In this document: positions 45,036 to 56,712 of the stretch, in pieces
Layout: each line of letters opens with the position of its first letter
How positions within the stretch are numbered: position 1 is the stretch's first letter
From: Clitopilus passeckerianus
Taxonomy: Eukaryota; Basidiomycota; Agaricomycetes; Agaricales; Entolomataceae
Assembly (NCBI GenBank): GCA_944990035.1
Contig: CALYLX010000059.1
Location: 372,001-436,000 of the forward strand
Length of the DNA stretch: 64,000 nt
Direction: 5' to 3'
Notes under the pieces: generated by a model
Told to the model about the DNA's origin: nothing
What the model saw: the letters and a program-made list of their open reading frames with translations, nothing else
The model's database searches: none
Made by a program: the position numbers and the translations under genes

Positions 45036-46087
45036 TCACGAAGACCCAAGTGCCCTCCCCCGACCCCAATTATGTCCGCTCGTCGTAGTAGTGGGAGCAG
45101 CAGCAGCACCACTGGTACTACCACCGCCAGTAGCCAAATTCCTCCTTGGCGGAATGGCCCTCACACCACCTGTTGATCCTCCAACATTTCCCGGTGGCGG
45201 AGGTGGCCCTGTCTCCCCAACTAATCTCCTCATCCATTCTGGCGCCTTTCCCCACTCAGCGAGCACGCCGTCTGCTGTGGTCGCTCCCTGCCTTCCACCC
45301 CAGACGCCCCACCACCAGAAGTGACCAACTACAGCGCCAGCAATGGACTGAGCCGCTGCTGACGGGCCTCCCATGAGCAGGTCCATACCTATCATGACGT
45401 ATGGCAGGTACGAGACGGGGAAGGTGAAGAATCCCATGAAGTTTGTCTGTGCACCGAGAGGTGCGAGAGAGGAGGAAAGATAGGAGAGGCACATAAGGAG
45501 AGGCCTATTGAAGAGGAAGGGCTTGAGAGGCGTGCTGACGACCTACATCCAATGAATGTCAGTTAGCAGGTTAGCTTCATACGATAAAGGGGGCATGCTC
45601 ACAATAATTGAAAGACTTGCAAGGAGTAGCTGGTATGCAAAGTCTGCGGATCTTCTCAAGTATTGGCCTGATTCCAGCTGGTCACCATTGCGGCTAAACC
45701 ACGGAGACAGGTCAGATGCACATTGCTAATGGACAAGGTAACTCACTAAAGCATAACAAATTCGAAGATGTAGTTGATGCCTCCACCTAAAAGATATCAG
45801 AAAATGAGGGGCGCGTCTTCCACTTGAACGTTATTACTTACTTCCGAGGAAGAAACTCGTCCAGAGCCTCCAGACCTATGAAGCGAAGTCGGCGTTAATC
45901 AGCAGCTTTCAAAGTGAACTCAAGCAATGCCCACCTCAAATCTTTTCAGCACCAAATCCTTCACAAAGAGCACCTTGTACCCTGATACCAGGTTCATCAG
46001 GACCGGGATGGTCACTGCCAACGATGAGCCGCAGAGAAACCGAGTGACCGGCGGTATTTTGCGCAATTCAGCTACGATGTCGTTCAT
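45036..46087 (-). CDS. Derlin (Der1/Dfm1 family ERAD membrane protein)
   Basis: Rhomboid-like pseudoprotease of the ER membrane acting in retrotranslocation of misfolded proteins. It starts MNDIVAELRKIPPVTRFLCG at 46087, then SSLAVTIPVLMNLVSGYKVL, FEVWRLWTSFFLG, GGINYIFEFVMLYRNGDQLE and ADFAYQLLLASLSIIVV. The last exon (45546-45036) gives PLLMCLSYLSSSLAPLGAQT, FMGFFTFPVSYLPYVMIGMD and VGHFWWWGVWG. The WRLWTSF and GGINYIFE motifs are family hallmarks. The tail is Pro/Gly/Thr-rich with a WGRGRALGSS end reminiscent of SHP boxes (Gly/Phe-rich, p97/Cdc48-binding) in Dfm1, but this is not certain. About five introns. Confidence 0.9.
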
Positions 46088-46464
46088 CGTAGTAAGCTCT
46101 CTCTAGGTTGGCGGCTATAAGAAGCTTGAGAAGTAGCCCTCAGAGAGGACCTGTTATTTTCGGTTTTTGGTGAGCCTGGTCGGCGTTGACACCACGGTTC
46201 ACGATGAGCTCGAAATGAAAGCCGTTCACGAAAGCTAAGGCCCAAATGGCTAACGTGTTCGATCACATGATCTAAAGACCACCGGCCCGATAAATCAGAA
46301 GCCGAATCCCAATTCCGAATAGCCCAGTGATCTTCCAAGAACCACATTCAAACTCCAGAGTAATCGTGTTGACATACTTCCCAAATAATTCACAGCCGTA
46401 ACTTTGATTGAACTTGACATGTAAAATCAACGCTAATTCTTAGTCAACCTCCTCAATAAATGCC
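46088..46464. other. Intergenic: derlin promoter and MYND gene 3' flank
   Basis: Same-strand neighbours; no gene in between. Confidence 0.45.
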
Positions 46465-48581
46465 TCAAGGACGTAATCCTTTGGTTCGACCTTGTCCTCG
46501 TTCGAGAACGCCCCCGAGACGACAGTTGTAACCAACTGCAACCCCTGCCCGTAAACAATTTTCGACTGCATCAACGCAAACTTCCCCGGATTTTTGCGTG
46601 CGTGCGATTGTAGATGCAGTTTTCTCGGGTGCTTCGTCCTCCTTGGGTTGATAATTCTCGAAATCCGCCAGAGGTATCATGGTATACGTTGGTGGTAGTT
46701 GAGTGAAGTCTGCTTGTATCATAAAATCCGAGATAGGGACGCCAGGGTATTTCTGGGCTGCCACTTGGCGAAGGTATTCGACAAATTCTCGAGCCTCGCG
46801 GGGGAAGAGGTGATGGAAATACTGGGCATCGAGCTTGCTGATCGATTTGGATACACCCTCTGCAATAGAAGTTATGGTATTCAAAACAATGTTCAGCTTC
46901 GAGGTGCGAAATACTCACCTAGACGTTCCGTTTGTTTCAATTTACACATGGCCTTGTGATTCTCTTTCCATGCGATGGTCTGGCCTTCTTTCGAGCAGTG
47001 GAATGTGGACTGGCAGCCACTGCATTGTCGGAAAGCAGTTTTTTCATTGACTTTCTGGCACTGTATCAAATGAATCACAAGTCAGCACGATAGGTAACTC
47101 AAAATTAAATATACGTACATGAACATTATCACAGGTGGTGGCCTTCTGTCGGACAATCTTGGCTCCTTGGGCTACAAACATTCGCGTTTCCGTGAGTGTG
47201 CACAGGTCCTTCCAAGCCTTGGCAGCGATGCTTCGTTGGACCTTCTGCTTGGAAGTAGTTGCGTTTATCTTGCTTATAGCAGCATCGACCGCCACAACGA
47301 CCGAGCGGTAGACCAGGTACTTGGGTATCGTCTGTGAGATTATGTCCATGACGATTCCGACGTCATCAGGGATGAGTTGGGGGAACCAAGGGCTGCCCTC
47401 TACGAAAGCCGTCAGAAGACCAGCGTTTATGGCTTGGGTAAGCCATGTGAAGCCTTCGCTGGTCTCAAGCATGTTGTAGAAGTACGCGAATGAGGCGGTG
47501 TACACGTCGAGCAAACCTCTATCGCCACCCTGATTTAGTAGAGTGATTGAGCTGACCGTAATCCTAGTCACGGTTCCGATGGTATTGGCATTGAGGAATG
47601 CAAACCGAAGAGGATCCCTGCTGCCTCGAGAAAGGTGGCCCATAAGGTCGAGATAGATGGCGACGTGGCTGACGGGCTCCATCCGGGGTTGATTGAGAGC
47701 CGTACGCAGGCGAGACATCATTAGCTTTGCGACATTTTCTAGATTGCCACCCACTGCAATGACTACACTTTGGAGGGGTGTCTTGTTTCCTACACCAGGC
47801 GTGATATCTTCCGGTTTGGCTTCATTGCGAAGCGCAGCATCGAGCGCGGCGGAAGGCGTGGGGATATCAATGAGTTACTGAGCTACCGTCCATTTATCCT
47901 GCATGATCCACATTTGAGTGGCCAGTTCTACCGCTCCTGGAGTCATGCGGATGGCTCTTCGGCAGGAGACTGAGCGACACAGAGAGTACCATGCAGCTGC
48001 GATAACATCTAGGTTGTACTTTTGGTTGTCGGCAGTCAGCGAGGGAGAGGGATCTGCCTGGCATTTCCGACAAAGAAGAACTTGCTCCATGCGAATACAC
48101 CTGGCCAGGCCCGTGTAAGCACGGCACCGTATTGGTCGTAAACCACGGGATCGTCTGGGTCTTCCCAGGTGCCACCGGGGCTGAGGAGATTGGCAGCCTT
48201 CGTTAGGCCCAGAAGAGACATGAAAGCATTGTCATTTGGGATTGTTCGAGTACGAGCTTGGGCTGGGTCAGCGGGAACGTTCTCTGCTTTCAGATGTGCA
48301 AAGAATGCATCTAGTAGGACGCCCATTGGGAGCAGGCTAGCTCCAACCTGATGCCGAGATATATTTATCAGTATCGAGCTAACATACTTGTATTAGCACT
48401 AGCTTACATGTTCCCATAAGTTTGCTAATTCAAGCAAGCTTTGACGATGTCCTTTCCGCGCATCTTCAATTATCTTGGTGACAAGTCACTTTTAGCTATG
48501 GTATACTTCAATCATGCGTGGTAGCTTCGAAGGGTTTTGGTTAACTCGTCTAAGAATCTCTTGTGGATTATTCAGAGCCAT
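46465..48581 (-). CDS. MYND zinc-finger protein (agaricomycete type) with an altered zinc ligand
   Basis: Cytosolic/nuclear protein with a long alpha-helical N-terminal region and a C-terminal MYND finger. Start proposed at 48581 (MALNNPQEILRRVNQNPSKL). A very short intron of about 33 bases joins to KGHRQSLLELANLWEHVG. Then come LLDAFFAHLKAENVPADPAQ, NDNAFMSLLGLTKAANLL, WPGVFAWSKFFFV, YNLDVIAAAWYSLCRSVSCR and a long helical exon (47754-47101). The finger spans an intron: TCDNVH then CQKVNEKTAFRQCSGCQSTF, HCSKEGQTIAWKENHKAMC. The usual CSxxCQ is CSKEGQ here, so one zinc ligand is Gly. The C-terminus is ...LPPTYTMIPLADFENYQPKE. Role unknown; MYND fingers bind Pro-rich peptides. The first exon is the least certain part. 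Confidence 0.8.
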
Positions 48582-48833
48582 TGCTCTCAAAATGAATGCG
48601 GGGCGGTGCCTTTGTTCAAGGGGTTTTAGACGAAAAACTCAAAATGGTTGTGGCAGGTGCAAATTGAGATACGATAGTGGCTGTGCCGGCCTGTTGTCGG
48701 ATAAATAGCCACATTTAGAAGGATGCTCTCACGCACCCCACAAGAACGGAATTTTCCCCCTGACATCGTGCCTCACGTCGTACAACCACCATTCGGCGTC
48801 GTCGCCGACGGTTTTAAAGGCAGTCGAACAACA

Positions 48834-51297
48834 ATGCCAAACCCGGTCAGCTTGAAGCAGAGACTAGCGCAATTATCTACCGCCGCTTCCTCTGCAACCT
48901 TACCAAGGGATGGTACCTTCAATGGACTGGATTCTCGTTCACCAACGATAGCTGCCTTCAAGAAGAATCTGAAGTCTATGCCTTTCAATCCACCGTGGAC
49001 GAAGAGGCCAAACGAATCTTCTACGTCTCTGGCGTCATATACTCCTGGGGAATCTGAAGTTGTTCAGCAAATCATCCCAAAGCTGATCTTCCAGGCCGGG
49101 GTCGACTATGAGTGAGTGAGCTTGCATAACTCTCATCAATTACCTGCTGAGGCGGTGAACAGGACGAGACCGATGTATGTTTGATACTACTCTCTCATCA
49201 ACAATTGGCTTATTCTCAGTGGCGAAGGGTAGTATTCAATGCATCCGCTCTTCCTGATCCCAAAGAAGTGTCGTACGACCTCCTTCTATCGTGAGTGGCT
49301 TTTTCTTACTTCTGAGCTACTGCTCAACATGATTCCACAGTCGAATACTCTCGTACTTGGACCTCTATGGTAAGCTTTCTGTCTACGATAATTGCTCTCC
49401 AGCATCAGTGACACCAATCTCACAGTGGAGTCGGACTACGCTGTGGTATTTTTTGCGACGGGCGTCAACCATACACCAGGTTGGAACTGGGTTTGGAAAG
49501 CTTATCGTAGCTTGAGCCGAAAATACCGCAAGAACCTCAAACAACTGGTACGAACCTTGTGCATGATCAAGTCCTGCATCAGGCTAACAAGCAGCAGTAT
49601 ATTGTACATTCGTCTTTCTTCTCCAAGAGTGCGTTCGCCAGCATCTCATATATTCCTTGCACTAAACTTCATAATAGTGCTCTTTTCGTTGGCCGGCTCA
49701 CTCATAAGGTCAGGAAAAATATCACTGCCAACAGAACGTCCTCAAACCTATGTCACAGCCCCAAATTCTTCGCGAAGATCGTCTACATCAAGACCCTCTC
49801 TGAGCTGGCCACCAGAGTGCCCTTGACTCAGATTGACATACCGCCTTCAGTTTACAGGTCTGTCCGCTTCCTCCCATCTCTATTTTCCCTATTGATCCAC
49901 CTCGCTAAATCAGGGAGAATCTCAAACACGAAACAGAAATAACGCTGCCGATGCCAATCCGCTCTAACTTATTTGGAGTCCCATTAGAAGACTTGATGGG
50001 ATATGATGGCGAAAAGGGCGGTTTACCAAGAGTTGTTAAGGACGCTATCCAGTTCATACGAGAGAGGGGTATGTGCCCACTATTCTTCACAGATACGCCA
50101 ACTAATGAAGTATGGATAGGGTTATACGAAGAAGGACTCTTCAGGCGGTCGCCAGCCTCCGCCATGCTCCGATCAGCCAAAGATGCGTACGACCGAGGTA
50201 TGCATTCCGCTCACATATCTCGAGATATCTAGCTTATCCGAACCCAAATAGGTCATGTCGTTTCCCTAGAGACTTTCGGAGACCCCCATCTTGCGGCAGT
50301 TCTACTCAAGAAATACCTTCGCGATTTGCCCGTCCCAATATTCCCTGAGAGCATATACCCAATCATACAACAATGTCCTCCCCCAACGACTAATCCTGCA
50401 GACATGGCAAGCATAGAATATATCCGTGCTTCGCTTCTACCTGCCCTTTCTCCCTGCACGTACATACTCCTGGCGAGTATACTTCGTAAGTCTTCTTATC
50501 GTTTACGTGTCATATAGTTCTTAAATGTTCCTTGCTACCCAGACCTGATGCACGATGTCTCCCTTCATTCCGATTCAAACAAGATGGATGCCTATAACCT
50601 CTCTGTCGTACTTTGCCCCAACTTTGTCAAAGGCACCAACCCAGCCCGAGATGTCATGATTTGTGCTGCAACCGGTGTAGCCCCTTCCTCCATCGCGGCT
50701 TTCAAACCCCTAGCTCCCTCAGCAAGCTCGGTATTGCCATCCCCATCTCCATCAGAAGGACGGGCAACATTAGGCTCGATCATCTACCTCTGCATTCGCC
50801 GGTACTACGAAATCTTTGATGAAGTCTGGGACCGAAGCGAAGCACGAACCCCACATTCAGGGTCAACTCGAACTGACCTTGAGGACTCATCATCTTCCTC
50901 CCAAAGTTCGGTTTCCGGATTCGAGGATGACATCCTCGTGATGCCTCTTGGCCCTGCTGGCACCGCCGATGGGCATTCAACACTGAAGCCCAAGCACCGC
51001 AGCCGGCCGTCCAGGGATAGCACCGGACGTTCGACACATTCAGGACTTGGCGGCGCTAGGCAGGCTGCAAGTGCGTCCCCGACCATGAATAAAGCTCGAT
51101 CAGTGATCAGTGTCGAGAACGGAGCTGGTGGTCCATTTGGAACAGTTGGGAAGAAGGGGTCGATTGCCATTGGAAGGGGGACGGCGAGGAAGTCTAGCGG
51201 GTCTGGCGTTGAGGCATTGGGGGTTACAGCAGAAGGGTTCTTCACACCTCCGAAGACTGCTCCGCCCGTGCCTCCGCGCTGGAAGAAACCCACATAG
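48834..51297 (+). CDS. CRAL-TRIO plus RhoGAP protein (p50RhoGAP/ARHGAP1-like)
   Basis: GTPase-activating protein for a Rho-family GTPase, probably Cdc42. Start chosen at MPNPVSLKQRLAQLSTAASS; the frame is open from an ATG at 48723, but those 37 residues look like leader. Order: Ser/Pro-rich N-terminus; a Sec14-like CRAL-TRIO domain (VVFNASALPDPKEVSYDLLL, RILSYLDLYVESDYAVVFFA, KNLKQLYIVHSSFFSK); and the RhoGAP domain (FGVPLEDLMGYDG, GLPRVVKDAIQFIRERGLYE, EGLFRRSP with the arginine finger, LKKYLRDLPVPIFPESIYPI, NKMDAYNLSVVLCPNFV). The Ser-rich tail ends PPVPPRWKKP, a possible SH3 ligand. About nine introns. Confidence 0.9.
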
Positions 51298-51849
51298 TTC
51301 GGCCTTCTTTCGCAGGTGTAATTTATTTTATGGCTATTTATTTGTTGGTCGCTCTTGTTCTGATTAGTTTTAATGACATTGTAGTGTGTTGAGGTTGATG
51401 TGCTAGAAGTCCATCGCTCTCGTGATTCCTTGGCCTGCCATTTCCGGCTTGTTGAAGCTTAGCAAACGCCAGAGTATGGCGTTGGCGTGGTCGAATTCTA
51501 TCTAAAGTAGCCCGGTCAATTATCCTGTTACCACAGTGGGATGGCTAGAGGGGAAGTTGGTGGCGAACTCGCCAACTTGAACGCAGTATCCCTGGGCTGT
51601 GGTCAATAGGGAGCCTATCGCAGCATGTGGGAGCTGGATCACCCCCGTCGTGGCCCATACATGATACAGTGTAGTCTGTTCGGGTTATTGGTCGTTTCTT
51701 CTCGATAACATGTGTCAGTGTCGCGATTACCGGTCCCAGATAACCGGGCTCGTCGGGCACTATCGCTGCTTTCCTCGGAGGCGAAAACAGTATGTTGACA
51801 ATCTGGATGCCAGTTCGACCTTGCCCTGAAGTCCATTACAGGTGTCAAG
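51298..51849. other. Intergenic, nothing recognised
   Basis: Same-direction neighbours on both sides; should contain the lectin-like gene's promoter. Confidence 0.45.
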
Positions 51850-52521
51850 ATGTCAAACCGTAAGCTTAACGTGCAGGGACGGGAAGCCGCCTCGAGCCAT
51901 CCTTATGAAATATCCAGCCCTCGAGGTATTCCCTTAGCTTCTGCATCTGCTCGGTACTCTCACAGATCTAGCATGGGCAATAAAACTTCAGTAGCTAATG
52001 GGGTCTGGTCATTCGGCAATGACGCCTATCCTTCACGGGTCCTAGCTTTGAACGTCGCTACTGGCGAAGGTGAGAGCCACATGCTATTGGCCTCCTTCCA
52101 CAGGCTGTTGCTGATTGATTCCCCGAAAGTCGTTGGTTGGGTCTTCGACTACGGGGACAATCAGAAATGGCGCACCACCACCACCAGGGACTCGGGAGAT
52201 AGTCCGACCACGATACTACAGAACATGGCGACACAAGCATACCTGGCCGTTGGTCCGGGAGGAAAGATAGTAGCTAATTCGCCAACTCCGTACGGTTGGG
52301 AGGTGATCAAACAGACTACGGACGCATGTACAATGTGAGGAAGTCTCGTCTTCTTCGGGTTCCTTTTGTCAATCAATTGGCTCATCCCATTCTTTAGAAG
52401 GGACCCCGTCAGCAGGAACGGAATTCGTATGGCCGGCGGGTATAATGGTGCTGAATTAAGGCTTGATGGCTATGGAGCCACGGACGATCGTTTGTGGTTC
52501 ATTAAGCAGAGATGGGAGTGA
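51850..52521 (+). CDS. Ricin-B-like (beta-trefoil) lectin domain protein
   Basis: About 203 residues. Exon 1 51850-52335, intron 52336-52398 (gtgagg ... tctttag), exon 2 52399-52521. After a Ser-rich N-terminus of about 45 residues, a beta-trefoil-like domain follows: VANGVWSFGNDAYPSRVLAL, VVGWVFDYGDNQKWRT, TTILQNMATQAYLAVGPGGK, YGWEVIKQ, and MAGGYNGAELRLDGYGATDD-RLWFIKQRWE. The Q-x-W-like NQKWRT and RLWFIKQ positions recall QxW repeats of ricin-B folds in mushroom lectins. There is no signal peptide, so it is probably cytosolic, as fruiting-body lectins are. A sugar-binding or defence role is inferred only. Confidence 0.7.
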
Positions 52522-52575
52522 ATTGGTAGTAGTCTTCTACGCATTTACAAAGACGCTAGAATAATCGTCCTCCTC

Positions 52576-53881
52576 CTAAACTTTGGTAGCAACCCAGAAT
52601 TCCGCCTTGTAGATCCACCTCATCATTGCAGTCTGATCTCCCGTATACTCGCACTCCACTGTCCTCTGCTTCTTGAGTGGATCCCCTCCCTCCTGACTTT
52701 GGGAAAAGTCGAACCCAATTTCTTCGGCTGCATCGATGACCTCGTCGAGACTAAGCTCGACTTTCGCATACCCGCCTGAGGTCCACAAAAGTGGGCCAAG
52801 GTTGATCCATGTACCACTAGGCTTGAGAAGGGAATGTATTTTTTCAAGGGTTTCAAAGACGTTGAGAGAGGTGTCAATGAAGAAGAGAGTTACGACGAAG
52901 TCGTATCCATCATCGTTTTGGGATTCAGACGTTGCTTGATCCCGCCTCCAGATCAGAGAACGAGGAGTGGTAGCTGGAGATGGCAGTTTCAGGAAGTCGC
53001 CTTCCACGAGATGGAAGTTGGAAGAGAGGCGAGGTACAGCATCAGGGAACGACAAGGAGCGGAACAGGGATTCGTTGGAACGTTGGTGGGAGAACCAATG
53101 AGCATAAGGTCGAACGATATGCTCGTCTGATGTTTGCGTAGTTTCGGACGACAGGAGGAACCTGAGAGCAAGGGTCATGAAGAAGGAGAACTCGTTGGCA
53201 GTCGTGTCATATCCTGTAAGAGTATTTATGAGTGAGGGAGGAAATAATGGTAGACATAGATTTACCAAGCTGCGAAATCTCCCATGCTAACCTGCCCAAG
53301 CCAGACCCTGGGACAAGGATGCGCTGCTTGGAGCGTTCAGCCTCGGGCACTTCCTTCAACACATCCAATATAGGTCCAAATATCCTTTCTCTTTCAACGG
53401 CTCCCTCAGAACTCCAATCCCGGATGAAATGCTTGAGAGCCTCCCTGACCCGTCCCAAATCGCCCCGTCCTTCTGGATAGATATGCTCGGCCCCGAGCTC
53501 CTTCTCTGCCAGCTCTGCAATCCTCTGCGCTAGAATGGCGTTCAACTCCGTCACATATGTCAGCTTTTCTAACTTCTTTGAATAACCAATCTTGTTTCCG
53601 AGTCGTTTATGGCTTCGACCAAGCATGTTGTAGCTCGCGTGGCGGTGTGCAATTTCTTCTCGCGAAAGTTGGCCATATTGGAGGTAGGATTGGTAGGCCT
53701 TATTCAAGGAGAAGGGTCCGTCTGCAGAGATGGGGCCTTGTAGAGTGAAGAAGCTGCGAATGCGGTTCCAGCTGAAATGGTGTTTGGCTGGGGCATTTGC
53801 CCGCAATGCTACAAGGAAGAGAGCCAGCGGGAAGAGACAAGCCAAGAACACGTCAAAGGTGAATGCAGAGTCTTTGGTCAT
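52576..53881 (-). CDS. N2227-family methyltransferase (carnosine N-methyltransferase-like)
   Basis: SAM-dependent methyltransferase. Exon 1 (53881 to about 53266) has a hydrophobic N-terminal segment (FDVFLACLFPLALFLVALRA), then RSFFTLQGPISADGPFSLNK, SYNMLGRSHKRLGNKIGYSK, and SAM motif I ILVPGSGLGRLAWEISQLG. A short intron follows (about 53265-53213). Exon 2 reads GYDTTANEFSFFMTLALRFL, IVRPYAHWFSHQRSNE, DGYDFVVTLFFIDTSLNVFE, SLLKPSGTWINLGPLLW, ELSLDEVIDAAEEIGFDFSQ and MMRWIYKAEFWVATK. The NEFS and FFIDTxxNV motifs define the family, which includes the enzyme making anserine from carnosine. The fungal substrate is unknown. The N-terminal helix suggests membrane anchoring. Confidence 0.9.
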
Positions 53882-54187
53882 CTGTAAATTGTCAGCTGTG
53901 TGGTTCTAGGAGGACATTGTCGCCGTCGCCGTTAAGTCTGCCCTCGCTTTTCTGCGCCAATATCATCGTGGGCGTCTAGCTGGCTGATGTTGGTTGTCTC
54001 GCTTAGGCAGCGGGATCATTCTGCCTCACGCCGTCATGGCCAAACGTCGTCATCCGTCCCTCCAATAACGCAATTTTACGCTTTGGTAGCCTCCTCCATC
54101 GGAGAAGTAGCTTATTGAAGTCGAGGACGAGCATTCTGCCTGCGTGCAAGAGACTACTTTGTGCAACGCTATGGCCCCAATCACAAC
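53882..54187. other. Intergenic upstream of tRNA-Cys
   Basis: Promoter of the methyltransferase on the left; no gene seen. Confidence 0.45.
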
Positions 54188-54259
54188 GTCTCGATAGCTC
54201 AGTGGTAGAGCATACGATTGCAGATCGTAGGGTCCGGTGTTCGAACCACCGTCGGGACT
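54188..54259 (+). tRNA. tRNA-Cys (anticodon GCA)
   Basis: 72-nt intronless cloverleaf. Acceptor 5' GTCTCGA pairs with TCGGGAC (one T.G pair). The D-arm has GCTC/GAGC. The anticodon stem is TACGA/TCGTA with loop TTGCAGA, giving anticodon GCA. The T-arm is CGGTG-TTCGAAC-CACCG. A T-run follows within eight bases (aattttt), matching a Pol III terminator. Open frames across it on both strands are shadows. Confidence 0.95.
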
Positions 54260-54551
54260 AATTTTTGCCTCCTTTTCTCCTGGCCATCGGCGAAGCGTAC
54301 ACATGTCGTGACAGCCATAAATCCAGTCTTCTTGCCCGGAAAGGGGTTTTGGAACAGCATTTCGACTACAGACGGGATCATTATGGACATAAAAATGAAA
54401 GACTCCCTATGCATCCCACAATTACCATCTCTTCACTTCTGACGCCTACACGTGCACTGGGCTCTCCTGGGGCATGAGGACGCCTCGTGTACCGTATAGT
54501 CTAGTACGGTTCAGCCGGAGGCATTTCCAACTTCCAACTACCCTGGTTTGA

Positions 54552-56311
54552 ATGCTCTGCTGCATTCCTGTCAAGCACCACTTCTCGTTCAAGTCTCCCA
54601 AGCCAAAAGGCTCTCCACCCTCGAACAAGCGTTCGCGTTCTGGGATGCCCTCGACGGTACAATCAGACGCAGATGCAGCCACTGGTGAGTTTCCTAGTTC
54701 TCAGGTTCGAATTTTGATCTAATAAACCACGGACCACGCCTTTCTAGAATCCGGCATCTTCTACCTTGTCCCGAACAAGCATGGACCAGGAAAATCCCTA
54801 GTCCGCCGTCCTCGTCCTCCGCCAACATCTGCTCCTCTCCCAGACGACTTTGACGCTTTGACTGTAGCTGGGCAATCGACCTATACACGACGGGGCGGCA
54901 CCGGAATCAGGTCCGGATGGGAAACGCATGGACGAGCAGGCGCTGCTGGTTCTGTTTCACCTCTGGATGACGATTTCGACGCGACATACACTGCGGGTGC
55001 CACATTGACGCGGAAAGCTGGATCAAGCATGGATGGATATGATGGTGTGAAGAGTTGGCTGAAGGGATCGGAGTCAAGCCCTGGAAGAAGCAGGCATCAC
55101 GGACGCGGCGGCAGCGAGGAGTATGCAGATCACAGGCAGCAAATGGACGACATGAGGAGAAGACTTGGTCAAGAATCCCCTGGTCTGGCTTTGACTCCTA
55201 CTCGAAATCGCAAGGAGCTTTCGCGCAATGGGACGCTCACCAAAGAACGAGATCCAAGAATTGACATGATCGGACCTCCTGCTCGCCTGGGGTCTATTCC
55301 AAAACCCGCTTCCAGCAATACGGTGCCACGAGCAGCGAACGAGTTCCAGGAGATCAATCGGAGGATAGTAGAGGATGGCCCCGAGAGGACGGTTTTGATT
55401 TCTACATGGCGCGAACAGGTCGCCGACGCCATCGACACGGAGACTGTTGTCGACGTGTACTACCTAAACGGGGACGATTACGCAGAGGGTGCAGAGGAGG
55501 AAACCCAGGAAACGAGGGCCACGACAACGAGAAGGAGAAGCATTCCGCCCCCACCTCCTAGTGCTCCAAGTATCATCGGTGATGATATGTCAGAAATAAG
55601 AAGCTTCAGAGGACCTATTGACGCCAAGTCTATCACTGAATCTTTCTTCTCGGAGGTGAGCCTGCGTTGTCCAAGTAGCTTGCTGCTGCTAATAACCTTC
55701 GATAGCGGCTTCCGACAGTGCCCCCTAAGTCTTCCAATCGAAGCTTCAGACTCGGATCTGAGGCTGCAAGAGACCGCTCGGGATCCGGGGCGTCAAATAC
55801 GAGAGCTCCTCCTCGAGCCATGACCCCTGAATCCCATATGCGACGTTCGTCCAATTCTAGTAGCTCTCACAAGGTTCCCAGTGGACGCAATCTTCCTCTC
55901 AACACGAACCTCTCCCCACCTCGGGCGTCAACACCGGCTCGGACTCGAGACGATTCATTCCTCGGGCCTCGCTCATCCAAGGCGCTCCATCAGCCTATCA
56001 CACCAAGTGATATGTACGGAACGAACCCCGTTCCCCCTTCATTCCGACCAACACAGTCAGGGTCAACCATTAGCACCATCAAGTCTGCTTCAGTACTCGC
56101 CTTTGAAGACGTTCTGTCAACTTGCGAACCCTCATTGTTGCATATCTCCCCGGCTCTGACGAATCTTGGAATCACGAATGAGAGTCATTTGAAGGCTATC
56201 ACGAACATGAACGAGGAGACGAGGGATAGGATCGTGAAGGAGGAGGCGTTGAAGCAAGGTATTACGGTTATGGAGTGGGCTATCCTGCTGGATAGGCTTC
56301 AGTCGCTTTAG
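54552..56311 (+). CDS. Ser/Pro/Arg-rich hypothetical protein, disordered with helical C-terminus
   Basis: No family recognised. Start proposed at 54552 (MLCCIPVKHHFSFKSPKPKG; a later in-frame ATG is at 54645). Exons 54552-54684, 54748-55655 and 55706-56311; all junctions are in phase, about 549 residues. Mostly low complexity: many RRS/SPGRS stretches and proline runs (SIPPPPPSAPSI). Two ordered-looking parts: ANEFQEINRRIVEDGPERTV with STWREQVADAIDTE, and the last about 65 residues. The latter (VLSTCEPSLLHISPALTNLG, ITNESHLKAITNMNEETRDR, MEWAILLDRLQSL) resemble a small helical SAM-like or death-fold module. The N-terminal CC could be lipidated. Function unknown. Confidence 0.75.
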
Positions 56312-56712
56312 TCGGTGCTGAGCACGGGCTGGTCATTGCCCTGTCTTGGAGTTTCAATATTATTTTGCTCTGAATTATTATAGCCCAATTTTTAAATGTA
56401 CAAGGGCCTTCCTGAAGCGTAACTGCCATCTTTTTCGGATGGAGATCGTCGTCGTCGCGCCACTGTCGTCAATCGCGGCTGCGTCAATCGCGGCTGCGTC
56501 AATCGCGGCTGGTACAATCGATCCCCATTTGGCTGTGGACCATGTTGATGTTGCCCTTTGACCACCTTTCCAATTGTGACCGACAGCAACCAAGATCCTG
56601 CAATAGCTAACGCGTTTTATCGCGTCCGACGACGTCAAGCTTCCTATAGAACCATATTATGCCCAAAATTGGGCCAAATCTCTGTTAAACTACGCACAGA
56701 CAAACTTGCACC
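56312..56712. other. Intergenic: promoter of the histone deacetylase
   Basis: Holds the 15-bp tandem repeat at 56467-56512 and otherwise no recognised element. Confidence 0.45.
56467..56512. repeat. 15-bp tandem repeat, three copies
   Basis: The unit CGTCAATCGCGGCTG is repeated perfectly about three times, 200 bases upstream of the histone deacetylase start. It could be expansion-prone DNA or a clustered factor-binding site; no factor is identified. Confidence 0.8.

Noticed and set aside
54050..54442. Open frames across the tRNA-Cys gene
   Set aside because: They read through the tRNA and its flanks and have no protein-like features.
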